DNA of 22,802 bases from Cafeteria roenbergensis (Eukaryota; Sar; Bigyra; Bicosoecida; Cafeteriaceae): assembly GCA_008330645.1 (NCBI GenBank), contig VLTN01000129.1, positions 1 to 22,802 of the forward strand, given 5' to 3'. Positions within the stretch are counted from its first letter, which is position 1, and each line of letters opens with the position of its first letter. The notes under the pieces were generated by a model, which saw only the letters and a list, made by a program, of their open reading frames with translations, made no database searches and was not told the origin of the DNA. The translations under genes and the position numbers were made by a program. Shown in pieces: positions 15,518-22,802 of the stretch.

Positions 15518-16690
15518 TCACCCGGCGGAGGGCCCCTGAATCCCGGCCCGCCGCCACCCCTCGCGTCGCCGGCCCAGCGTGCCCCCCCGGCGGCAGCGCG
15601 TGCCCTCGGTCGTCCCAATGTGCCGCCGGGTCGTCTGGGCGGCCAGGCGCCGTGCCCCGTGGGTGGTCGCTGCCTGCCCTCCCGGCTGGCCCCGCAGCCC
15701 CGTGGTCGCCTGCGAACCTGCCACGCTGATCCCCGCCCCCGCCAGGGTGCCCGCCGTCGCCATGCTGGGGGGCAGGCTGTGAGCCTGTGGCGGGAAGACG
15801 CCATGCCCGTTGCTGGCCGCGGGCGGGACGGCAGCCCTTCCCGTGCCCATGCGCGAGCCAGCGGCATCGGCGGCCAGCCCCCGCACTGCCGACGGCGGGT
15901 GCTGATGCGGCCGCCCGTCGCGGTCAAGCGGGCCTGAAGCTCCGTAGTATCGGCTCCGCGCGCCTCGATCGGTGGGAAGAGGAGCAGCATGGCCGCTGGG
16001 GGCGGCCCCGCGGACGGGCTGGCGAAACGGTGCCCTCAGACCCTCTGCTGCTGCGGCTGCGGCTGCGGCTGCCGCTTGCGGCGGGAAGCTGTGGTGCCCT
16101 GGGTGGTGGTGGTGGTGGTGCCCTGGGTGGTGGTGGTGGTGCCCCGGGTGGTGGTGGTGCCCCGGGTGGTGGTGGTGTTGCTGCTGCTGCACCTGGAACG
16201 GCTGGCCCGGCCCACGTGCGTCCTCCGGGGACGGCTCCCGCTGCCGCGGCGGGGCCGAGATGCCCCACCAGCGCAGCGTCGGGCCGTCGGGCGCTTCCCT
16301 GCCCCTGTGGTAGCCGATGACGGGGTGCGCCCCGGACTCGCTCTCCTGCTTGGTGCAGGGGAGCAGGCTGGTGCTGGCCAGGCGGGGGGCAGGGTCACTG
16401 TCCCACACGCCCCAGTTGGGCAGGAGCATGTGCAGCGGCGGCGTCGTGGCCTCGCCCAGCGACGACGCGAACGCGGCGGCGCCCGGATCGGCGCTCTGGA
16501 CCGCGCGCGTGATTCGCGTCGCGGCTTTGGACACCCACGCCCGCATCTCGTCGGATTCCCAGCGCACGGCGGCGGCTTCGGGGCCGAGGCGGATCTCATC
16601 CTCGCTCACTGGCGGCTGGCCGGGGCTGTCTGCAGTCTGGGCCGACGGGCTTGCAGCAACGTCCTCGGGCCTTGGGCGCTTCTGCGAGTG
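15518..16690 (-). CDS. His/Gln/Pro-rich low-complexity protein of unknown function
   Basis: A frame open to about 16729 without an in-frame ATG at its start. A CACTCGCAG acceptor near 16690 suggests that an upstream exon carries the start. The N-terminal part is ordinary protein (DEIRLGPEAAAVRWESDEMR, AWVSKAATRITRAVQSADPG, PPLHMLLPNWGVWDSDPAPR, TLRWWGISAPPRQREPSPED). Then come QVQQQQ, histidine runs split by PG (HHHHPGHHHHPGHHHHHPG...), a poly-Ala block (AAAAAAAAAAEG) and a basic Gly/Pro/Arg-rich tail to the stop at 15518. I recognise no domain. Poly-His in nuclear-type low-complexity proteins can drive speckle targeting or metal binding, but this is only a possibility. No frame breaks are seen. 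Confidence 0.6.
   Translation of the reverse strand, partial: HSQKRPRPEDVAASPSAQTADSPGQPPVSEDEIRLGPEAAAVRWESDEMRAWVSKAATRITRAVQSADPGAAAFASSLGEATTPPLHMLLPNWGVWDSDPAPRLASTSLLPCTKQESESGAHPVIGYHRGREAPDGPTLRWWGISAPPRQREPSPEDARGPGQPFQVQQQQHHHHPGHHHHPGHHHHHPGHHHHHHPGHHSFPPQAAAAAAAAAAEGLRAPFRQPVRGAAPSGHAAPLPTDRGARSRYYGASGPLDRDGRPHQHPPSAVRGLAADAAGSRMGTGRAAVPPAASNGHGVFPPQAHSLPPSMATAGTLAGAGISVAGSQATTGLRGQPGGQAATTHGARRLAAQTTRRHIGTTEGTRCRRGGTLGRRREGWRRAGIQGPSAG
16091..16190 (-). repeat. (CAC)n-CCCGGG imperfect repeat coding for (His)n-Pro-Gly
   Basis: Runs of four to six CAC/CAC-like codons separated by CCC/CCGGG (Pro-Gly) on the minus strand, next to a CAG run. It has the structure of a coding minisatellite with growing His blocks. 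Confidence 0.85.
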
Positions 16691-16729
16691 TTCGGCAGGA
16701 ATCGGAGCATCACCAGGGCGTGCCCTCAA

Positions 16730-17102
16730 CCGTCCGTCGCGTCAGAATGACCTCTCGGGGCGCAAGCGGTGCGGCTCGCAGAGCGGGGGAGGGGGGAGCG
16801 TGCGGGCACGGGCCTTGGCTGGCAGCCTCGGTCGCCGGGCTTACCTGGGCCCGCGGGGCAAACGGGTCCATCGCCGCGCGTCGCCCTTGCGGTGGGGCAG
16901 GCCGTGCGATCGGGTCACCAGGTCCGCAGCGCCCTCGCAACGCCGGGTTGCAGCAAGTGGGCCACAAAGCTTGCGGGGAGCGTGCAGAGCAGCCACTTGC
17001 CCGACCTGCGCAGTCAGCCGCCCAGGCCTCGAGCACTCGCTCGCGACTCGCGCCTGAGCTGCAAGGCGTCCGCTTGCTGCTCCCGGAGGAGAGCCGGACG
17101 CG
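16730..17102. other. divergent intergenic region
   Basis: It lies between the His-rich gene (minus) and the SGNH-like gene (plus), so it may act as a two-way promoter. It may also contain the first exon of the His-rich gene, which I could not place. No clear core element is seen. Confidence 0.4.
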
Positions 17103-18243
17103 ATGCTGGAGCCAATTTGGTACTTGCTCACGTGGCTGGCCGTGACGCTGCGGCTGTACATCGGCGTGCCCTGGCTGTACCTGAACAAGTGGCTGGCAGC
17201 CCCGCTCCGCATCATCAACCACAAGCCAATGCACCGCATCGCAGTGATTGGTGACGGCTTCGCGGAGGGCGTCGGGGACTGGACGACGGTGATGGTCAAG
17301 TCTGGGCTGGCACACCACCTGGACAAGGCCATCGAGGCCCGTGGCGCTGCGCGCCACCCCTGGGTCGTCGACTCCTTTGGCCAGTGGCAGTCAACCTCGC
17401 GAGACTGGAGGCCCGACGCAGCCACCGGCGCGTCGAGCTGGCGCTCGCTGTCCTGCGCGCGCACCAACGCCGCTGCTGCGCGCTGCGCTGCAGTCCGAAG
17501 CCTACTCCCAGGCCTGCGCAGTCGTGCTATTGCTCGGATCCCTGGACGGGGGCTCGGTGAGCAGCGCCGCCCAGCCCCCGCGTGGCCGGCTCTTCTGCGG
17601 CACCCCGGGCGCGCGCCCGCAACCACGACCGGGCCAGTCGCAAGGTCTCCCGTTGCCACTGCCCGCCCCCCTGCGCCCCCATCCTCTCTGGCTCGCAGCG
17701 CATCCCGCATCATCCCGTCCAGAGCGGCGAGAACGTGTCCCTGGTGGCCCGCGCCCTGTCCAGCGGCACCCTGAGCATCGACGCGGCTCCCGGCCAGCTC
17801 CGCGCTCGGACGCCCTCCAAGGGAGACGACGCTGCGCTGCGCATCCCTGCGCGCCCGTGTTTGTGGTGGGGCTCCCTGGCAACTCCCCCCAGGCGGAGGA
17901 GCGCAACGAGGCCATCCGCGAAGAGCTCGAGGCGCTCGACGCCTCAGCGCCCATCGTCTTCGTCGACTACCCGGAGCTCACGGCTTCCGACGTGTGCTTC
18001 GACGGCATGCACCCCTCGTCGGGAGGCTACTCGGGGCTGGCGGCCGTGCTTGCCTCGGAGCTGGAGCCCGTGATGATGAGCGTGGAGGTGTCCATGGCCG
18101 CCGCGCCGCCCCGAGAAGCGCGGGCCCGCTCTCGACTCCGCCGCGGCTGCCACCGTGGTGACGAAGCGCATCAAGAGCAAGGGTGTCGTCTTCGGCGGAC
18201 GAGGGCCGGGACGCCATTGCTGTGGCGCTGGGATCCAGGCTGA
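17103..18243 (+). CDS. SGNH/GDSL-hydrolase-like protein with N-terminal membrane anchor
   Basis: ATG at 17103. Residues 4-30 are hydrophobic (LEPIWYLLTWLAVTLRLYIG), a signal anchor. Then RIAVIGDGFAEGVGDW aligns with SGNH block I, where the catalytic Ser of GDS is replaced by Gly (residue 52, 17256-17258). HPWVVDSFGQWQSTSRDW matches block II. A further exon ending at 17556 with a GTGAGC donor gives CAVVLLLGSLDGGS (block III, GSLDG for GxND). After a CAG acceptor at 17698 comes GENVSLVARALSS. The last part reads FVVGLPGNSPQAEERNEAIR, then PIVFVDYPELTASDVCFDGM and HPSSGGYSGLA, with the block V Asp and His (DxxH) at 18001-18012. Junctions around 17431-17494 and 17800-17860 do not keep phase and were not solved. 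A CCCC run (18109-18112) is one base too long; corrected, the tail reads DSAAAATVVTKRIKSKGVVF. It may be a hydrolase variant or a non-catalytic member. Confidence 0.65.
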
Positions 18244-18893
18244 GGCGCAGGGGCGACCACGGCAAGCAGTGCTCGGCGCTGATGCGTCGGGGCTCCCGCC
18301 TGTGCGGGAAGCAGTGAGGATGCTGGCGCCTGGAGCACGGCTGTGAGGCTGCCGCCGCGTCCTTCGCCCGCAAAGGGTGTGTGCGTTGGGTATGGCGGGC
18401 CAGGTGAGGCCGCCCGCGCAGCCGCGTCTGGCTGGTCCGCAATGTCGGGCGAGAACCCAGGCCGCGCTGGAAGCAGCGAGCGTGTGCAAAGGCGTGTGAG
18501 AAGTGGCGTGCAGGGTTAGCGGACGGCGGACGCGAGATTGGAAAGTCCGGCAGTGCCACGGGGAGCAACACACGCGCAAAGACACGCGCGGCTGCGGTCA
18601 CCGAATGAACACGAAACTGGGGGCCGATTGCGCCCTCCAGTTCCTGCCGGTGGTGCGCGCGCTGGGCGGCGCGCCGCGAAGTGACCGCTTCGGGAAAGAG
18701 AAGGGGTCACGGCTCGCGGCACAGCCTCCCGCGCGCAAAGCGCCTCAATCGGGCGTCCGGGGCAAGACCTGCTGTCGCGTCGAAGGGAGCTCTCCGGGCT
18801 CGCCAAGGGGGCGAGGGTGCGAAGTGCTTTGCCTTCAACGCGACCAGCGCTCGCTGCTCGTCGCTTGAATGGGGGAGTAATTGCTCCTCATAT
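18244..18893. other. convergent intergenic region
   Basis: 3' regions of the SGNH-like gene and the tripeptidyl-peptidase gene meet here. The true stop of the SGNH-like gene may fall here because of the frame break at 18109-18112. No other gene is recognised. Confidence 0.4.
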
Positions 18894-21210
18894 TCAGAGG
18901 TTGAGCACCTTAGCCATGCCGGCGGCAAGCTTGGGGAAGTTGGGGGTGCCGAGGCCGGTGGTGGCGTCCCAGCCCTTGGTGGCCTTGAAGCCGGTGGTGC
19001 AGTCGCAGCTGGACTCGGTGCAGAAGTTGTCACCCTGGGTCACATCGTTGAAGGCGGAGTTGTCAGCCTCGTAGATCTTGTAGAGCAGCGGGGCGACGTG
19101 GCCGAGCTTGCCGCCCTTCTTGGCCGCGAGGAGGCCGAGCACGCCGGAGAACACGGGGGCGGAGCACGAGGTGCCGTCCACAGCCATGGCCTCGCCGTTG
19201 AGCTGGATGTAGTAGGCATGGCCGAGGGCGGCCACGTCGGGGTAGCCACGGCCAGTGGCGTTGAAATCGCCCGCGGCGGGCACGCCGGAGCCGCTGATGT
19301 AGGCGGACACCTGGCTGGACTGGTACGACGGGGTGGAGGCCACGTTGGAGAAGCCGCCGCCGGACACGATGAGGGCGCCGGTCTTGGTGGAGCACACGAT
19401 CTCGTCACCGCCCATCTTGCAGGTGTTGGACTTGCAGAAGGGGGAGCTGCCGCCGGTCTTGATGGAGGCGGCCGAGAACTGGGTGGCGCCGACAGCCAGC
19501 ACGTTGGGGGAGGCGGCGGGGTAGGCGGGGGAGGTGACGGGGTTCTGGCACATGGGGTCGGTGCGGCCGTGGGCGCCGGAGTCACCGGAGGAGGCAGCGA
19601 GGGTGATGCCGTTGAGGCCGACCTTGGCGAACTCGGAGTTGACGCGGGTCACGAAAGCCTTGGAGCCGGCAACACCGCCGCCAGCGCAGGGGGGTGCGCT
19701 CGGGGAGATCTGGCACTGGTCCTCCTCGTCCCAGCCGTAGGACATGGAGATGATGTCGGGGGTGCCGCTCTCGCCGGCGTTCATGAGGTCCTGGGCGAAC
19801 TCGAACATCCAGCCCTGCTCGGTCCAGTACCAGTTGGTGTTGCCGCCGCCGACAGCGCCGAGGTACTGCACGTCGAGGGTGGACTCCGGCTGCGGCTCGT
19901 TGCCGTTGAAGGGGCCGATCTTCTTGGCGATGGAGAAGGTGGGGATAGCGGTCTGCTGGATGAAGGTGGTCAGGTCGTCCTGGGCGTACGCGGGGTAGCC
20001 CTGGAACTCAGCGGCGGGCCTGGGGTGATGGAGCTGGAGCCCTTGGCGCCCTGAAGGTTGTAGGTGCTCACGAGGGTCTCGGGCACGGTGAACTGCTCGC
20101 CGGCGCCGACCTTGCGGGCGCGGCCGAGGTGCTCGGCGGGGAAGCCCTGGAGGCCGGACACGAAGTCGATCTTGCCCTCCATGGAGGCGGGGAAGGTGTA
20201 CGAGCCGTCGAGCTGGTGCACGAGGTCGCCGGACTTCTTGTGCTGGTAGGTGTGCATGCGAGCGCTCAGCATCTTCTCCACGGCGCCGACGGAGCCGCGG
20301 CACTTGATGGAGTCGCTTGCGGGCGGAGCAAGAGTGCCCGTGGCTCTGGAGCCTGCGAGCAAAGGGGAAGGCGACCGGGAGGCGTTGCGCACAGTCGAGG
20401 CGGGCTCTAGCACTTGCAGGCGGGGCGCGCTTCGCCGGCAGCAGCGAAACGCCTGGTTCCCGTTCGCCCAACTCACCAGGTGAGCACCTCGTTCTTCATC
20501 CAGCCCGGGGTGGCGGTCATCTCGTTGATCTCGGCCTTGGTCATGAACATGCCGTACTTGGAGCTGCGGGGTGGGGAAGGGGGGGAAGGGGGGGGGGGGG
20601 CGGTGCGGAAGCGATGGGTATGGGAAATCGCGCAGGTGAAGCGGTTGGCGACGGTGACAGGCGCTGCGGGTTCAACTTGGCCACCGTCTCGGCTGGCTGC
20701 AATCGTTCCCCAAGATCGCTCACCTGCCGGGTTGGACACGGCGTCGAAGGCACTGCGGGGGACAGGAAGGGCGACGAGGCGAGCAGGGCACGGCAAGGCT
20801 TGGGTGAGCGGGGCGGGGCGGGGCGCAGGTGCGCGCGGCCGGCGCTTCGGGGCAGGGCAGCCCCTCAGCGCCCGCAGAACAACGGCGCGATCTTTGGAAG
20901 CGCCAGTCCCCGCGGCGCGCGCACGTCCCCAGGCGAGAGCTTGCGCCCGGGCGCCTGTGCGGCGCTACCTGCTCGGCCGCGCACTCGACACTGCCGATTG
21001 CGGGGCGCCGGCGGGCGGGCTGGGTCGCTCGGGCAGGGGGGCTCGGCCGTCAAGCGAAAGCTCTCACGCCTGGAGGCCCTCGGCGTTGGAGATGGGGTGG
21101 CCACGGTGAAGTCGATGGTCTCGAACTTGGGCGCACGGGACACCTTCTCCCACATAGGGGAGGCGGTGGCCGCCGCAAGGGCAGCGAGGGGCAGCGACGA
21201 TGCGCAGCAT
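18894..21210 (-). CDS. tripeptidyl-peptidase I / sedolisin (S53) serine peptidase
   Basis: Secreted or lysosomal serine-carboxyl peptidase that removes tripeptides from N-termini at acid pH. Exons: 21210-21068 (signal peptide MLRIVAA...LAALAAATASP, then MWEKVSRAPKFETIDFTVA), a 29-nt exon 20752-20724 (AFDAVSNP), 20563-20477 (SKYGMFMTKAEINEMTATPG, WMKNEVLT) and 20315-18894. The first three and the start of the fourth form the activation prodomain (SVGAVEKMLSARMHTYQHKK, GSYTFPASMEGKIDFVSGLQ). Catalytic residues: Glu (19884-19886) and Asp (19872-19874) in PESTLDVQYL, oxyanion Asp (19581-19583) in SSGDSG, nucleophile Ser (19167-19169) in DGTSCSAPVFSG. The C-terminal calcium-site region DVTQGDNFC and GWDATTGLGTPNFPKL are present. 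Donors are GTGAGA, GTGAGC and GTGAGT. Homopolymers at 21188-21191 (one long), 21094-21097, 20729-20731 and 20022-20025 (one short each) break the frame; the last 1.1 kb is intact. Confidence 0.93.
20564..20605 (-). promoter_or_regulatory. strong polypyrimidine tract and CAG acceptor of the peptidase gene
   Basis: On the minus strand a run of C with a few T (including a C12-type run) leads to CCCCGCAG and exon 3 of the peptidase. It is the clearest splice acceptor tract in the window. Confidence 0.7.
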
Positions 21211-22271
21211 TTTTCAAGTGCTCCTCGGGCGGCAGATCGCAACCGCGCCGGCAGAGACGTCAGCATGCCTCTGCAGCGCAAGACGAGGCTCGTGGCAAAC
21301 CGCGACCCGTCTCGCGAGGGCTGCCATCGGCAACAGCGAGCGCGAGCGCGGATGGGACAGGCTGAGCCGCCCCAACGGCCCTCCTGCTCGCCCCCCCCCG
21401 CGAAGCCTCGCGCATCTCGAAGTTGCACGCACGCGCTGCTGCCGGGGAGCAGGAGCCCCCGCACGCCGCAGCGCTTCCGGCGGCCGTGCCTGCTCCAGCG
21501 AGTCGCAATCGCGCGTGCCCCAGGGAAAAGCGCGCCACCGCGTCGCACCGCCGCCGCGAAAGATGGGCCCGCGGCGGCGAAGGCGCCACTGGCCGATTGA
21601 TGTTCTGGCCACTCTCCGCGCCGCCGGGCGCTGCCGCGAGAGCGGACTTGCGGCTCTGCCGCGGCACCGCCCGGCAGAGCCAGCGGGCAACGGGCGGCGA
21701 GGCCAACTGTCGGCCACGGCGCTGCCGAGGCGGCGGCAATGGCGACGGACCTGTCCGGGGCTCCTTCGCTGGGGAGGAGGGGCCGCGCGTCGTCGGGGAG
21801 CGGCCAGCAGGCAAGAAGCGGCCGAAGCTCCGCCGTGGACGCGTCGGACCCGTTCGCAGGCAGTTCTCGGCTCGTCCGCAGCAAGTGAGGCCCGCCCCGT
21901 GGGGGCAGGGAGCAGCTGGGCGGGGGCTGCGCCAGCACAACCGCGTCCCTCGGGCCGTCGAGGCGCCCCGCGAGCAGTAGTGCCTCGCGGCTGCCGCGCT
22001 GCCGAAGGCCCACCGCGCAATGGCAACCTGCGTCCCGGTTGCTGCAACAGTGCTTTGGTCGTTGCGTCCCCCGCCGTGGGCTGGGAAGGCCAGCGTCCCC
22101 AGCGTGGGCCTGCTGATGCGTGGATGTGCGCCGCGCCTTCCCTCCTGGCAGCTGTTGCGAGCCGGCTCGGGGGCGTCCTGCGCTGGCCCGGGCTCAACCG
22201 TTGCTGCTCGCTGCTTGCCACGTTTCGCGCTGCCGTGTGCCCGCCGAGTGTGCGTGTCCGTGTCCCCGCAG
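21211..22271. other. divergent intergenic region upstream of the peptidase gene
   Basis: This holds the promoter of the peptidase gene (minus) and probably upstream exons or the promoter of the right-edge gene (plus). Long open frames on both strands here are Arg/Ala/Pro-rich with no domain, as expected from base composition. Confidence 0.4.
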
Positions 22272-22441
22272 CCAAGCCATCGTCAGGCTTCGAGCCGCCC
22301 GGCGACGCACAGGTCGGGGGGCGGGCTGGCGGCGGAGGGACCCGTGGCTTGCGCTCCACGTCCTCGTTCAGGCAGCACGACAGCGGCAGGCGGACGGGAT
22401 CAAGCGTGTCCGTCGCGGAGTTCGACGCGCTGCTCCAAGGG

Positions 22442-22472
<31 letters not shown>

Positions 22473-22802
22473 GGCGGCTCCCGCGAGGCGGGCCCGACGA
22501 CATCGACTCCGCGCTGGCCGCGGAGCTCGCCGCTGCAGTGGGGTCCCCGGCCGGGGGCGATGGCGGCCGGGGCGGGGTGGGGGGCGGCGCCGGTACGGCG
22601 ACAGCTCGTCGACCTCGTCGCAGTTTGGGGCCCGGGGAGCGGTCGGTCGGCGCCGGAGCCGGAGCCGGGGCGAGGGGCCGCGCCGGTGGCGTGGGCAGGA
22701 CGGGGCCTGCCCGCGGTCGGGGTCCGACCTCGCCTGGCTTGAGAGTGGACTGGGACGCAACGGACATTACTGAATCGCCAGAGGCCCATGATCGAAGGGG
22801 GC
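22272..22802 (+). CDS. partial Gly/Arg-rich protein exon running off the right edge
   Basis: After a CCCCGCAG acceptor (ending at 22271), the frame with AAG at 22274 is open to the end of the window (about 176 codons). It reads KPSSGFEPPGDAQVGG, TSSFRQHDSGRRTGSSVSVA, EFDALLQ, an Arg-rich run from a CGG tract, PDDIDSALAAELAAAVGSP, a long Gly/Arg/Ala linker, and VDWDATDITESPEAHDR. The mixed acidic and hydrophobic segments look like real protein; other frames here do not. No family is recognised. The start and end lie outside what can be seen. Confidence 0.45.
22441..22480 (+). repeat. CGG trinucleotide run
   Basis: About ten CGG triplets with one CAG interruption, giving poly-Arg in the right-edge frame and poly-Ala or poly-Gly in the others. 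Confidence 0.85.

Noticed and set aside
18681-20054. Gly/Val-rich plus-strand frame of 457 codons
   Set aside because: It lies antisense to the peptidase catalytic domain and has the composition expected of its complement.
21214-22767. Minus-strand frame of 517 codons
   Set aside because: Arg/Pro/Ala-rich with no domain; it overlaps the more convincing plus-strand right-edge exon and the peptidase 5' region.

Overview
The window is nuclear DNA of a very GC-rich eukaryote, most likely a unicellular alga or related protist. The genes are interrupted by short GT-AG introns (GTGAGT/GTGAGC/GTGAGG donors, CAG acceptors, pyrimidine tracts), proteins are rich in Ala/Gly/Pro tracts, and there is no sign of operons or bacterial ribosome sites. 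The ankyrin style, the secreted tripeptidyl-peptidase and the mucin-like membrane stalk fit haptophyte- or pelagophyte-type genomes, but the lineage cannot be fixed from sequence alone.

Layout, left to right: a partial tubulin-tyrosine-ligase/ATP-grasp-like 3' exon (+, 3-920); a tandem ADF-H/coactosin-like actin-binding gene (-, 1250-2984); an ankyrin plus coiled-coil gene (-, about 3166-4561) with a 32-bp minisatellite in one intron; a probable cyclin-fold gene (-, about 5100-6286); an ankyrin gene made of one-repeat-per-exon units (+, 7514-11750) enclosed by a 360-380 bp inverted repeat (7053-7435 and 12054-12416); a Ser/Thr/Pro-stalk plus transmembrane segment (-, 12830-13303) just downstream of a secreted glycoside-hydrolase-like gene (-, 13398-15152), probably one membrane-anchored enzyme; a His/Gln/Pro-rich protein (-, 15518-about 16690); an SGNH-hydrolase-like gene (+, 17103-about 18243); a tripeptidyl-peptidase I/sedolisin gene (-, 18894-21210); and a partial Gly-rich exon (+, 22272 to the right edge).

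The central block is the most unusual. Twelve successive ankyrin exons, each 99 nt (33 codons, phase 0; one is 100 nt), alternate with introns of about 200 nt that are as well conserved between copies as the exons. The array has a proximal half with GTGAGT donors and a distal half with GTAGGG/GTAGGA donors, and both halves show a dimeric higher-order repeat. Two scrambled units and one last good exon follow. The presumed 5' region of the gene is repeated in inverted orientation beyond its 3' end.

A second window-wide pattern is that at least five genes have reading frames broken by single-base length differences in short homopolymer runs. In each case a one-base change in the run recovers family-conserved sequence. 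This looks like uncorrected long-read assembly error, so gene models must be read with that in mind. Apart from this the genes look like ordinary, unrelated housekeeping or secretory genes.
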